Assembly: GCF_003171655.1 (NCBI RefSeq)
Contig: NZ_QFZL01000003.1
Coordinates: 186,001-250,000 of the forward strand
DNA from: Stakelama portus
Lineage (GTDB): Bacteria; Pseudomonadota; Alphaproteobacteria; Sphingomonadales; Sphingomonadaceae
Length of the DNA: 64,000 bases
Direction of reading: 5' to 3'
Shown here: piece after piece, positions 48,869 to 60,291 of the stretch
Layout: every line of letters starts with the position of its first letter
Position numbering within the stretch: position 1 is the stretch's first letter
Made by a program: the position numbers and the translations under genes
The notes under the pieces: model-generated
The model's input: the letters and a program-made list of their open reading frames with translations, nothing else
What the model was told of the DNA's origin: nothing
The model's database searches: none

Positions 48869-48893
48869 GCAGGTAAATCTGGTTGCCGCAGCC

Positions 48894-50297
48894 TCAGCCG
48901 ACAAGCCCCGTCGCGACGGCGAGCCCCAGGAAAACGAAAAAGCCCATCGAATCGGTCGTCATCGTCACGAACACCGAAGACGCCACCGCCGGGTCCTGAC
49001 CGAATCGCTCGAGCGACACCGGCACCAGCACCCCGGCGAGCCCGGCGACCAATATATTGATGATCATCGCCGTGCCGATCACGATCCCCAGCCCCGGATT
49101 GCCGAAGATGATGCCGGCGCCCACGCCCAGCAGCAGCGCGATCGTCGCCCCGTTGAGCAATGCGACAGTGATTTCGCGGCGTATCGTGCGCATCGTGTTG
49201 GATTGCGTCAGCTGATTGGTCGCCAGCGCGCGCACGGCGATCGCCATGGTCTGCGTTCCGGCATTGCCGCCGATCGACGCGACGATCGGCATCAGGATCG
49301 CCAGTGCCACCATCTGCTGAATCGCGGTATCGAAAATCGCAATGATGCCGGAGGCGACCATGGCAGTGAACAGATTGGCGACCAGCCAGCGCACTCGCGA
49401 TTTATAGCTATCGCGAATCGGTTCGTTGATGTCGCCATCGCCGGCGCCCGAAAGCAGCAGCGCGTCCTCGCCAGCTTCTTCCTGAATGATGTGGACGACA
49501 TCGTCGACCGTGATCATGCCGACCAGCCGCCCGCTTGCATCGGTGACAGCGGCCGAAATCAGGGCGTATTTCTGGAAGCGCAGCGCGACTTCCTCCTGAT
49601 CCATGTCGACGGGGATCAGCGTCTGTTCGCGCTTCATCACATCGGAGATGCCGACGACGCGCGGCGTGCGCAGGATCCAGGACAGATGACAGGTACCGAC
49701 CGGATGATGCGCCGGATCTACGACGAAGATTTCCCAGAAATCGGTGGTCAGTTCGTCCTGGGTGCGCAGATAGTCGATGACGTCGCCGACCGTCCAATGT
49801 TCGGGCACCGCGATCAGCTCACGCTGCATCAGGCGGCCGGCCGATTCCTCGGGATAGCTCAGCGCCTCTTCGATCGCGGCGCGGTCGTCCGGATCGAGCG
49901 CACGCAGCACGGCGCGCTGTTCCTCTTCGCCCAGATCCTCGATGATCGCGACGGCATCGTCGGTGTCGAGTTCGGCGGCGATATCGGCAAGCTGGTGCGG
50001 TTCGAGCGCGGCGATCAGCTCTTCGCGCACCCAGTCGTTCATTTCCGACAGCACGTCGCCGTCGATGAAATCGGCGATCGCCGCGGCAAGCGCGGGGCGA
50101 AGGTCGGCGGGTGTCAGTTCGACCAGATCGGCAATGTCCGCCGGGTGCAGCGGCTCGACCTTGCTGCGCGCCTCCTCGGCATCGCCCGCCTCGACCGCGT
50201 CGAGCACCGAACGGACGAAATCGGGCTTGAGCCGATCGTCTTCGTCGAGCTCGCTTTCGGGTGCTTCGTCTTCCGGGGAAAGCTCGGTCTCGCTCAT
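48894..50297 (-). CDS. mgtE: Magnesium transporter MgtE
   Basis: 467 residues. The cytosolic N domain (leucine/aspartate-rich superhelix, about 25-150) and two CBS domains (about 155-275, including VGISDVMKREQTLIPVD) precede five membrane helices with SIGGNAGTQTMAIAVRALA and the Mg2+ site in the last helices. It is a Mg2+-gated channel. The ATG has GGGAGGG upstream, in a 160-bp gap shared with the divergent ppiB. Confidence 0.95.
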   Translation of the reverse strand: MSETELSPEDEAPESELDEDDRLKPDFVRSVLDAVEAGDAEEARSKVEPLHPADIADLVELTPADLRPALAAAIADFIDGDVLSEMNDWVREELIAALEPHQLADIAAELDTDDAVAIIEDLGEEEQRAVLRALDPDDRAAIEEALSYPEESAGRLMQRELIAVPEHWTVGDVIDYLRTQDELTTDFWEIFVVDPAHHPVGTCHLSWILRTPRVVGISDVMKREQTLIPVDMDQEEVALRFQKYALISAAVTDASGRLVGMITVDDVVHIIQEEAGEDALLLSGAGDGDINEPIRDSYKSRVRWLVANLFTAMVASGIIAIFDTAIQQMVALAILMPIVASIGGNAGTQTMAIAVRALATNQLTQSNTMRTIRREITVALLNGATIALLLGVGAGIIFGNPGLGIVIGTAMIINILVAGLAGVLVPVSLERFGQDPAVASSVFVTMTTDSMGFFVFLGLAVATGLVG

Positions 50298-50304
50298 GAT
50301 CGAC

Positions 50305-50348
50305 CCTCCCTGGATACGGCGAACTGTAACACGCTCTAGCGAGGGAGG
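50305..50348. promoter_or_regulatory. Inverted repeat in the mgtE leader
   Basis: CCTCCCT (50305-50311) is the inverse of AGGGAGG (50342-50348). On the mgtE strand the near arm contains its ribosome site (AGGGAGGG), so pairing could block it. A 7-bp match in GC-rich DNA can occur by chance; offered as a weak candidate. Confidence 0.3.
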
Positions 50349-50457
50349 ATGGCTATGCCAATCGTTCGCGGATGTCCCGGCCCGCGCCGCATTCGCGTTT
50401 GCATGGCCCTGTCAGAATGCTTAGGGGCACGCTCACAGCAGTGTTAGGAGTATTGGA

Positions 50458-50910
50458 ATGGCGGACACCAAGCATCTGGTGATGAAACTCGACACGGGCG
50501 AAGTGCGCATCAAGCTGCGCCCCGACCTCGCGCCCAATCACGTCGCGCGCATCGCCGCGCTGGCCGATCGCGGCTTTTATGACGGTGTCGTCTTTCACCG
50601 CGTGATCGACGGCTTCATGGCGCAGGGCGGCGATCCCAGCGGCACCGGCATGGGCGGATCGGACGAACCGAACCTCAAGCAGGAATTCAGCCGCGAACCG
50701 CATGTCCGCGGCGTCTGCTCGATGGCGCGCACGATGGATCCGGACAGCGCGAACAGCCAGTTCTTCATCTGTCTCGACGACGCGACGTTCCTCGACGGCC
50801 AATATACGGTCTGGGGCGAAGTCGAAGAAGGCATGGACCATGTCGACGCGCTGCCCAAGGGCGAACCGCCGGCCAATCCGGGCAAGATCGAATCGATGCG
50901 TACCGCCTGA
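50458..50910 (+). CDS. ppiB: Peptidyl-prolyl cis-trans isomerase, cyclophilin type
   Basis: 150 residues without a signal peptide, so cytoplasmic. Cyclophilin active-site segments: FHRVIDGFMAQGGDP, G-x-G (GTGMGG), SMARTMDPDSANSQFFICL. The family catalyses proline isomerisation in folding. GGAG precedes the ATG. Monocistronic, convergent with a lysR gene. Confidence 0.96.
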   Translation: MADTKHLVMKLDTGEVRIKLRPDLAPNHVARIAALADRGFYDGVVFHRVIDGFMAQGGDPSGTGMGGSDEPNLKQEFSREPHVRGVCSMARTMDPDSANSQFFICLDDATFLDGQYTVWGEVEEGMDHVDALPKGEPPANPGKIESMRTA

Positions 50911-50927
50911 GCGCGCTACGCCTTCGA

Positions 50928-51818
50928 TCAGCCTTCCACGGCACCCAGCGTGGCGATCAGCCAGTCGTGGAACAAACGCACCGGGCGCTGTGACAGCGCC
51001 CGGGGGCGGCATACGAACCAATAGCTGTAATTGCTTTCGACATCGAGGTTGAACAGCCGGACCAGCCGGTCGTCGCGCGCCGCCTCGAAATGCGATTCGA
51101 GCATGAAGGCAACGCCCAGCCCCTGCGCCGCCGCTTCGAGCAGCAGCGTTCCCGAATCGAAATAGTCGATTGCCGCAGGCTCGAGCTCGGGCAGCCCGGC
51201 CGCCGCGCGCCATGCCTCGAAACTTTCCGCCATATCGCGATGGACCAGCGCAGTGACGCGCGAAATATCGCCGGGTTCGCGAACCGCGTCGGGCCCTTCC
51301 AGCATCGATCGCGCGCCGAGCGCGAATACGCGATTGCGATCAAGCCGGCGGGCATAAAGCTGCGGGTCGATCTCGCGTGCGATCACGATCGCCGCGTCGA
51401 GCGCGTCGCCCAGCCGGGTGGTGCCATGGCCGGCAGTATCGACGTCGAGGTGAAATTCGGGATGGCGCTGCCGCAGATCGGACAGTTGCGGCAGCAATCG
51501 CTGCGTTGCAAAAAGCGGCGGTACGCCCAGACGCAGGCGCAAAAGCTCGCGTCCGCTGGTCATCACTTCCACTGCGTCGGTCATGGCATCGAGCGCGGGC
51601 GCGATCAGCCCGAGCAGGCGTTCGCCATCGGCGTTGAGCCGCAATGCCTGATGCCGACGCTCGAAAAGCGGCTTGCCGATAAAGCGTTCCAGCGCCTGAA
51701 CACGACGGCTAAGTGCCGGAGAAGAAAGCGCAAGCTCCTCCGCCGCAGCCTTGACCGAGCCCAGTCGCGCGACCTGGACAAAGGCCTCGATCGCCGTGAG
51801 GGGAGGAAGTCGTCTCAT
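50928..51818 (-). CDS. LysR family transcriptional regulator (GcvA-like)
   Basis: 296 residues. N-terminal winged HTH (LTAIEAFVQVARLGSVKAAAEELALSSPALSRRVQALE read in pieces) and a periplasmic-binding-type effector domain of type 2. It follows the GcvA/AmpR branch in starting R-x-L-P-P-L-T-A-I-E-A-F. There is no adjacent divergent structural gene; the 315-bp upstream gap holds a candidate sRNA and palindromes that could be its own operator (see 51924-51936). Effector unknown. Confidence 0.92.
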   Translation of the reverse strand: MRRLPPLTAIEAFVQVARLGSVKAAAEELALSSPALSRRVQALERFIGKPLFERRHQALRLNADGERLLGLIAPALDAMTDAVEVMTSGRELLRLRLGVPPLFATQRLLPQLSDLRQRHPEFHLDVDTAGHGTTRLGDALDAAIVIAREIDPQLYARRLDRNRVFALGARSMLEGPDAVREPGDISRVTALVHRDMAESFEAWRAAAGLPELEPAAIDYFDSGTLLLEAAAQGLGVAFMLESHFEAARDDRLVRLFNLDVESNYSYWFVCRPRALSQRPVRLFHDWLIATLGAVEG

Positions 51819-51923
51819 GAAACCGGTTTCTTGTGCACTGCACCATTATGAGGAAGCTTGCGTAAAATGCAAATGCCAGCGGCTCCCTCTCAGGAAGGGT
51901 CATGCAAAAATATGGATTGAGGG

Positions 51924-51936
51924 TGCAAATTTTGCA
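51924..51936. promoter_or_regulatory. Palindromic TGCAAA-T-TTTGCA site between lysR and the sRNA
   Basis: A perfect 6-bp inverted repeat with 1-nt centre in an AT-rich stretch, about 105 bp from the lysR start. LysR regulators bind such partially palindromic sites near their own genes, so autoregulation or control of the downstream RNA is possible. Other bases of the 51819-51988 gap show only AT-rich promoter-like DNA. Confidence 0.35.
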
Positions 51937-51959
51937 ACTTTCAATTTGTCATTTCGCAC

Positions 51960-51988
51960 TTGCACAATTCCATGCCGCGGTGCACATA
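51960..51988 (+). promoter_or_regulatory. Candidate promoter for the small RNA
   Basis: TTGCAC (51960-51965) as -35, then 17 nt and CACATA (51983-51988, or CATAGG two bases on) as a weak -10. It would start RNA around 51990-51994, exactly at the 5' hairpin. Spacing is right, the -10 is poor as often in alphaproteobacteria. Confidence 0.35.
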
Positions 51989-52057
51989 GGACGTGCCTTT
52001 CAGGCATCCTCTCCTAAACCTTTCAAGGCCGGTCCTTCGGGACCGGCCATTTTTTTG
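51989..52057 (+). ncRNA. Candidate small RNA with two hairpins (suhB-like)
   Basis: In a gene-free gap, GGACGTGCC-TTTCA-GGCATCC folds as a 5' hairpin (TGCC/GGCA stem extended by AGGA/TCCT), followed by an unpaired C/U-rich stretch TCTCCTAAACCTTTCAA and a perfect intrinsic terminator (52027-52057). A CUCCU-type single-stranded region can pair with ribosome binding sites. This architecture fits short alphaproteobacterial sRNAs such as the suhB/alpha-r families; identity with suhB is a guess from memory of its layout. Length about 65-70 nt. Confidence 0.55.
52027..52057 (+). terminator. Rho-independent terminator
   Basis: GGCCGGTCC-TTCG-GGACCGGCC (52027-52048) is a 9-bp perfect stem with a UUCG tetraloop, followed by A and T7. 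It is the strongest intrinsic terminator in the window. No coding gene on the plus strand runs into it from the left, so it must end a non-coding RNA. Confidence 0.9.
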
Positions 52058-52133
52058 TCCACGCACTGCCTCTCGTTTCCGCGCGACGCGCTTCCTATGT
52101 TGCGCCCTTCGCTGACGAAGCATGAGAGAGGAT

Positions 52134-54428
<2,295 letters not shown>

Positions 54429-55831
54429 CCCAGCCATAGGCCAGCAATCCCAGCAGCGCGGCCGCCGCCATCGCATAAGGCAGCGGCCGCGCCAGCTGAT
54501 AGGCAAGGATGCCGATCGTCGGCCCCAATACATAGGCCGCGCCGTTGACCGATGTGACCTTGCCTGCCACCGACCCCTGCACTTCCGGCCCCACCGCCAA
54601 CGAAGCGCCGGCGGTAAATCCCGGCCGGGCAAAGCCGAAGCCTAGCGAGGCGAGCGCATAGCCGGTGGCGATGCCGTATAGCGACGTCGCCAGTCCGGTG
54701 GCCAGGCAGCCCAGCGCCGCCAAAACGGCACCGATCAAAACCATCGCCCGCGGTTGCGGATTGAACATCGGAATCAGGCCCCATTGCGCCAGCAGCGCCG
54801 AACCGGCGCCCATCATCAGCACGATCCCGGTGGGCTGAAGCGCCTCGAGCGGCGCGACGCCGAGCCGGTCGATCACCAGAAATCCGATCGTCTGCCCGGC
54901 TATCGCCTGGGCATGGCCGATCACCAGCCCCGCAATCATCCAGCCGCGAATGCGCGCGTCGAAATAGGCGACCGGGGTCGCCCGGTCCGACATCGCGGCA
55001 GTGACGCTGGCGCCCGAAAGCTGCCCGCCGATCGAGGGATAGCTGGTCGCGGCGCCATGCCCGCTCGCCTCGCCTTCAGGCGGCAACCAGCGTGCGATGG
55101 CCAGCCAGAGAAGCAGGCCGAATCCGCTGAACACAAGTGCAGGGCCGGCCAGGCCGATCGCCGGACCATCGCGCCACAAGGCGCCCAATACGAGATAGGG
55201 CGCGATTGCCGGACCCAGAATCGTCCCGAGCCCGAATGCCGAAGCGAGCAGCGAAAGCGCGCGCGTCCGCTCTTCGGGCGGGGTGCGCAGCGCGATCAGC
55301 GCCTGCACCGCCGGGGGCGCTGCCGAACCGCCGCTGCCATAGACGATGCGCCCCGCAGTGAAGGCGACGAACGTCCCCACCGGTCCGATCCACGCATTGA
55401 TTCCCGCCACCAGCGCAAGGCCGCACAGGAACAGCGACACCGTGAAGGCGGCTATGCCCAGAAGCACCATCGCCCGGCGCCCGTGCCGATCGGAGCGATT
55501 GGCCCAATAGGGCGCCGCGATCACCCACAGCAGCGCCGAAATCGAAAACACCGCCGCCACTGCGCTGTCCGCCACGCCGAGCAGCCGGCCCAGCGCGGGC
55601 AGCACCGATTGCAGCGCCGTGTTTCCCGATGCGATCGTCAGCATCACCAGGAACAGCAACAGAAAATTCCGATCGGGCGGACTCGTCGGGCGGGCAATCA
55701 TCGATTCGCCTTAAAGCAAATCACGCATTGTGTCCTTCTGCGCACGGTCCGGGCAGAATCGCCGTCCGCTTCGTCGCGGATTCGGTCCGTCCGGAATTGA
55801 CGCGGCGGGAAAGCCGTCACACATCCGGCAC

Positions 55832-56269
55832 ATGGAGCATATCAACCTGTCCGAATCCGAATGGCGCAAAAAGCTTACCCCCGATCAGTTTCACGTATTG
55901 CGTGAAGCGGGAACCGAAGCACCTTTTTCCGGGCGATACGATCACAACAAGGCCGATGGCGTCTATCGCTGCGCCGGTTGCGCCAATGCGGTGTTCGACA
56001 GCATCGACAAGTTCGATTCGGGATCGGGCTGGCCCAGCTTCACCCAGCCCGTCGCGCCGGACCATGTTTCCGAACATCATGACGAAAGCCATGGCATGCG
56101 TCGTACAGAAGTGCGCTGCGCGCGATGCGACGGGCATCTGGGCCATGTTTTCCCCGACGGGCCGCCGCCCACCGGGCTGCGCTATTGCATCAATTCGGTA
56201 GCACTCGATTTCCGTTCACGCAGCGGCAACGGTAATGCTGCTAATAATGGCGAATCAGCCGCTTCCTGA
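55832..56269 (+). CDS. msrB: Peptide-methionine (R)-S-oxide reductase
   Basis: 145 residues without a signal peptide. Zinc-site CxxC pairs are CAGC and CARC, the SGSGWPSF loop is present, and the catalytic cysteine is C119 in [13 protein letters not shown]. It reduces R-methionine sulfoxides in the cytoplasm with thioredoxin. The frame is open further upstream, but the ATG at 55832 gives the family start [16 protein letters not shown] poor ribosome site precedes it. Confidence 0.95.
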   Translation: MEHINLSESEWRKKLTPDQFHVLREAGTEAPFSGRYDHNKADGVYRCAGCANAVFDSIDKFDSGSGWPSFTQPVAPDHVSEHHDESHGMRRTEVRCARCDGHLGHVFPDGPPPTGLRYCINSVALDFRSRSGNGNAANNGESAAS

Positions 56270-56300
56270 AGCGGTATAGCGGGATGGGCCGAACCTGCGC

Positions 56301-58508
56301 GTGAGCGGATCTTCAAAAAGCGCCAGCAATTTGTGGCACGGTTTCCTGGGGTGGCCGTGGCGGCGCATCTTCCTGTGGACGTTCGGCAGCGCGGCCGCGC
56401 TGGCGCTGCTGGCTTTCGTCGCGCTGGTCATCGCAGTCTATTCGACCCGGGCCTCGCTCCCCAGTTTCGATGAGCTAAAGTCCTCGCCGAACGGCCAGAT
56501 GATTCGCGTCCATGCCGCCGACGGCACCGTGCTCGTTTCGCTGGGCCCCAGCTATGGCCAGTGGATTTCCTACGACGATATTCCCGAAGTGATGCGCGAC
56601 GCGATGGTGGCGGTCGAGGATCGCCGCTTCCGCTCGCATCCCGGCGTCGATCCGGTCGCGGTCGCCCGCATGTTCCGGTTTGCCCTGACGCGCAGGGAGG
56701 GCCAGCGCCTCCAGGGTGGATCGACGATCACGCAACAGGTCGCGCGTACGATCTTCCTCTCGAACAAATATGATCTCGGCCGCAAGATCCGCGAAGGCAT
56801 TCTGGCGCTCGCGATGGAGCGTAAATTCTCGAAGGATCAGATCCTCGAACTCTATCTGAACAAAGTGTATTTCGGCGGTGGTGCCTATGGAATCGACGCC
56901 GCGTCGCGCAAATTCTTCGGCCATCCCGGCACCGATCTGAACCTTGCCGAATCGGCAGTGATTGCCGGGCTGGTGAAGGCGCCGTCGCGCTATGCCCCGA
57001 CCGCCGACGCGCAGGCCGCGATCGATCGCGCCAGTACCGTGCTCAAGCTGATGGTCGAAACCGGCAAGATCACGCCGGAGCAGGCCGCCGCCACCGATAC
57101 CCAGGCGATCAAGATCGAACGCGATCCCAATCAGAACAGCGTCCGTTATTTCACCGACTGGGCGCTGCCCCAGCTCGAAGTGCTGATCGACGAGACCGAA
57201 GCGCCGCTGGAAGTCTGGACGACGCTCGACGTCGATATGCAGCGCGCTGCCGACGAGGCGATACGCGTCAACACGCCCAAGGGCGCGCAGGGTGCACTGG
57301 TATCGCTCGATCGCGATGGCGCGGTGCGCGCGCTGATCGGGGGGCGCGATTATGTCTCGTCCATCTATAACCGGGCGACTCAGGCGGAACGCCAGCCGGG
57401 ATCGGCGTTCAAGCTGTTCGTCTATCTCGCCGCGCTCGAAGCCGGGCATCGGCCCGACGATGTAGTTGTCGACGAGCCAGTGACGATCCGCGGATGGAGC
57501 CCGCGCAACAGTTCGGGACGCTTTGCCGGCGAAATGTCGCTGCGATCGGCCTTTGCCTATTCGGTCAACACCGTGGCGGCCAAGCTGGGCAACGAAGTCG
57601 GTTTCGGCACGGTGGCGGACATGGCCCGGCGGTTCGGCATCACGACGAAAGTGAACACGAATCCGGCGATGGTGCTGGGCAGCTCGAACGTCCGCCTGAT
57701 CGACATGACCCGCGCTTTCGCATCCGTCAGCCAGCAGGGCGTGTCGGTGACGCCTTATGCGATCACCCGCGTCACTGCGAATGGCGAGACGATCTACAGC
57801 CATGAAGTCGATCGCAGCCATGTGCTGGTGGCGCCCTATATCGCCGCGGAAATGACCGATCTGCTGCAGACCGCGGTTGCCACCGGCACCGGCAAGGCAG
57901 CGCAGATCGGCCGCCCCGTTGCCGGCAAGACCGGCACGACCACGTCGAACAAGGATGGCTGGTTTCTCGGCTTTTCGAGCGGCATTACCACCGGCGTCTG
58001 GATGGGCCGCGACGATGCCGGACGCGTGGCGGGGCTGGCCGGAGGCCGCGCCCCGGCTCAGGCATTCGCATCCTTCATGCGCCGGGCGGTTGCGCGTCGC
58101 CCCGTCGAGCAGTTCCAGACCGAAGTGACGCTTCCCGAATGGCAGCTCGAACCGGATGAGGAGAGCTGGTATTACGGGCCGGACAATGGCGTTTTCGTCG
58201 ATGAGGACGGCAATCCCGTCAATCCGGGCGACCCCGATTACGATCGCCGCAGCGTCGATCAACCGACCGAGGGCGATCGGCTCGATCAGGGTTGGATCGA
58301 CCGGATGACCGGGCGCGACCCCCAATCCCCGCCCAGCCCCACGCCGACGCCGACCAATCCGCCGCGCGATGCGCCGCGCCAGCCCTCGCCCGAGCGCAAT
58401 CCGCAGCAGCGGGACGATACGGCACCGCGCAACGGCATTCCGCCGGCAACGTCGATCCTGCCGCCCGGATATCGCGCGACGCCCACTCCCGCGCCGCAGG
58501 ATCAATAG
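56301..58508 (+). CDS. Class A penicillin-binding protein (transglycosylase/transpeptidase)
   Basis: 735 residues from a GTG 31 nt after msrB. One membrane helix (about 30-50), a GT51 transglycosylase (catalytic E106 in VAVEDRRF, then GGSTITQQVARTIFLS), and the transpeptidase with SAFK (368-371), SVN (421-423) and KTGTT (543-547). It polymerises and crosslinks peptidoglycan in the periplasm. After the core there is a 100-residue Pro/Asp/Arg-rich tail (for example SPTPTPTNPP), probably a disordered linker to partners. PBP1a/PBP1C subclass is not decided. Confidence 0.94.
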   Translation: MSGSSKSASNLWHGFLGWPWRRIFLWTFGSAAALALLAFVALVIAVYSTRASLPSFDELKSSPNGQMIRVHAADGTVLVSLGPSYGQWISYDDIPEVMRDAMVAVEDRRFRSHPGVDPVAVARMFRFALTRREGQRLQGGSTITQQVARTIFLSNKYDLGRKIREGILALAMERKFSKDQILELYLNKVYFGGGAYGIDAASRKFFGHPGTDLNLAESAVIAGLVKAPSRYAPTADAQAAIDRASTVLKLMVETGKITPEQAAATDTQAIKIERDPNQNSVRYFTDWALPQLEVLIDETEAPLEVWTTLDVDMQRAADEAIRVNTPKGAQGALVSLDRDGAVRALIGGRDYVSSIYNRATQAERQPGSAFKLFVYLAALEAGHRPDDVVVDEPVTIRGWSPRNSSGRFAGEMSLRSAFAYSVNTVAAKLGNEVGFGTVADMARRFGITTKVNTNPAMVLGSSNVRLIDMTRAFASVSQQGVSVTPYAITRVTANGETIYSHEVDRSHVLVAPYIAAEMTDLLQTAVATGTGKAAQIGRPVAGKTGTTTSNKDGWFLGFSSGITTGVWMGRDDAGRVAGLAGGRAPAQAFASFMRRAVARRPVEQFQTEVTLPEWQLEPDEESWYYGPDNGVFVDEDGNPVNPGDPDYDRRSVDQPTEGDRLDQGWIDRMTGRDPQSPPSPTPTPTNPPRDAPRQPSPERNPQQRDDTAPRNGIPPATSILPPGYRATPTPAPQDQ

Positions 58509-58518
58509 GCCGGTTCGA

Positions 58519-59193
58519 TCAGGCGCCGCCGATGCGATGCAGCGCCGCGCCATGGGCGCGCAGCCATTCGCGCGCCGGCAGCGGATCCTCTTCATGGAGC
58601 TGCTCGACCAGCCGGTGAAACGCAGCGCCATGATTCATGTGCACGCGATGCGCCACTTCATGCGCGACAGTTGCGCGGCGCACGAAATCCGGGACCATGA
58701 TCAGCCGCCAGCTATAGCGGATCGTGCCGGATGCCGAGCAGCTGCCCCAGCGCGAGCGCGGATCGCCGACCGCGACGCGCTCGACGGACACCATCGCGCG
58801 CGCTGCGGTTGCCAGCGTCTCTTCACGGAGCAAGTCGAGCGCCTGTCGCCGTAGCCAGCGCTCGACCCGACCGGGAAGCGATTCGGCCGGCCCGCCGCAG
58901 ATCAGCTCCGCATCGCCGTTCAGGATCGGGGTTCGCGATCCCGTCGGGGACCATCGAATCGTTAGCGGCATGCCGCGAAAGGGAAATTCTGCGCCGTCGA
59001 TCAGTGCCGTGCGCCCGGGAATCCTGGCGCGCTGCCGCTCGATCCATGCGCCTTGCGATTCGGCCCAGGCGATCCCCGCCGCGAGCGATGCGCGACGCGG
59101 CAGCGTAAGCCGCACTCTTCCCGTGGCAGGATGCACCGCCAGTCGCATATGGCGCGCCCGCGCGTGGCGAACCACGTCGAGGGCGTCGATCAC
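58519..59193 (-). CDS. YgjP-like (DUF45) metallopeptidase
   Basis: 224 residues from a GTG that overlaps the ycgN stop (GTGA). The zinc motif HEVAH is in ATVAHEVAHRVHMNHGAAFHRLV with a further His downstream, and RWGSCSASGTIRYSWRLI is the strongest DUF45/YgjP signature. These are small SprT-like zinc proteins of unknown substrate. The frame is open further upstream but that would overlap ycgN. Convergent with the PBP gene (10-nt gap). Confidence 0.9.
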   Translation of the reverse strand: MIDALDVVRHARARHMRLAVHPATGRVRLTLPRRASLAAGIAWAESQGAWIERQRARIPGRTALIDGAEFPFRGMPLTIRWSPTGSRTPILNGDAELICGGPAESLPGRVERWLRRQALDLLREETLATAARAMVSVERVAVGDPRSRWGSCSASGTIRYSWRLIMVPDFVRRATVAHEVAHRVHMNHGAAFHRLVEQLHEEDPLPAREWLRAHGAALHRIGGA

Positions 59194-59633
59194 AATTCGC
59201 GATCCACCAGATGATGTTCGAAATCGCCCGCATCGTCTTCGGATACGGTCCAGCCGCGCGTCGATTCGCCGGCACGGTGGACGGCTTCGCGATCGCCACA
59301 GACCAGATAATGCCATTCGGGCAACGGCTCTCCGTCCGCGCGCAACCGATAGGCACAGGTTTTCGGCAACCAGTCGAGCGCACGAACCGAAGCGGGCGTC
59401 AGCCGCACGCATTCGCTGACATAGGCGTGGCGGTGACGATAATCGCTGCACCGCCCGTTTTTGCGATCGAGCAGCCGGCAGGCGACATTGGTGGCGAGGA
59501 GGTCGCCGGTCTCTTCATCCTCAAGCTTGTGGAGACAGCATTTCCCGCATCCGTCGCACAGCGCTTCCCATTGCGCGCGATCGAGCTTTTCGAGCGGGGT
59601 GCTTTCCCAGAAACGATCGGTCACTGCACCCAT
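59190..59633 (-). CDS. YcgN family cysteine cluster protein (UPF0260)
   Basis: 147 residues. The cysteine cluster CDGCGKCC near residue 26 plus further cysteines (ACRLLD, RCSDY, ECVRL, TCAYR) are diagnostic for YcgN/UPF0260, thought to bind a metal or Fe-S centre. Function unknown. It overlaps the SCO gene by 13 nt upstream and the DUF45 gene by 4 nt downstream, forming a tight SCO-ycgN-ygjP operon. Confidence 0.93.
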   Translation of the reverse strand: MGAVTDRFWESTPLEKLDRAQWEALCDGCGKCCLHKLEDEETGDLLATNVACRLLDRKNGRCSDYRHRHAYVSECVRLTPASVRALDWLPKTCAYRLRADGEPLPEWHYLVCGDREAVHRAGESTRGWTVSEDDAGDFEHHLVDREL

Positions 59634-60205
59634 TTTTCCAGCGTCCCGGCCACTGCGTCCGGCGATTCATCGGCGGGGATCAGCGCGACAGGATCATTGT
59701 CCGGCCCCATCAGATAGGTCGTCCGCGAATGGTTCATCAGATAATTGGACGTTCCGGTGTCCTGTTTCTGATACCAGATGGCATATTCGCGCGCGACATC
59801 GGCAATCTGGTCGGGCGTGCCGGTCAGGCCGACGATATTGTCGCCGAATGCCGTAACGAATTCCTTGAGCACGGCAGGCGTATCGCGTTCGGGATCGATG
59901 GTGATGAAGATCGGCACCACCTTGTCTGCCAGGCCAGGATCCTTCTTCCCGGCGATCCGCAGACCCGCCGCGATATTCTGCATGTCGAGCGGGCATACAT
60001 CCGGACAATGGGTATAGCCGAAATAGACGATCCGGTATTTGCCCGCGAAGCTGGTGTCGCGCACCACGGCGCCATCCTGGTTCTTCAGCGCGAACGGACC
60101 GCCGATCGCGGCCCCGGCGAGCGGCGGTTCGACGGTAGCGCCACCGCATGCGGCAAGCGACACGCTGAGCATGGCAGCGGCGAAAAGGGATTTCAGACGG
60201 TTCAT
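59621..60205 (-). CDS. SCO1/SenC family copper chaperone, lipoprotein
   Basis: 194 residues from the ATG at 60205; an ATG at 60220 is also possible. The signal ends in a lipobox (SLAAC, C20), so it is membrane anchored in the periplasm. The thioredoxin-like fold has the copper CxxxC in YTHCPDVCPLD and the conserved His in NYLMNHSRTTYL. It delivers copper to CuA of cytochrome c oxidase or acts in redox homeostasis. No cox gene is near. First gene of a three-gene operon. Confidence 0.92.
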   Translation of the reverse strand: MNRLKSLFAAAMLSVSLAACGGATVEPPLAGAAIGGPFALKNQDGAVVRDTSFAGKYRIVYFGYTHCPDVCPLDMQNIAAGLRIAGKKDPGLADKVVPIFITIDPERDTPAVLKEFVTAFGDNIVGLTGTPDQIADVAREYAIWYQKQDTGTSNYLMNHSRTTYLMGPDNDPVALIPADESPDAVAGTLEKWVQ

Positions 60206-60291
60206 GATGGGGCCAGACATGATCGGATAGGCTGTGCTATGCAAGGTTTCATCGGCACATCCCATCGGTTTTCAAGGGTTCGCGTACTGTC

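Noticed and set aside
56475..58631. 718-codon open frame opposite the penicillin-binding protein
   Set aside because: Antisense shadow in GC-rich coding DNA; composition typical of reversed codons.
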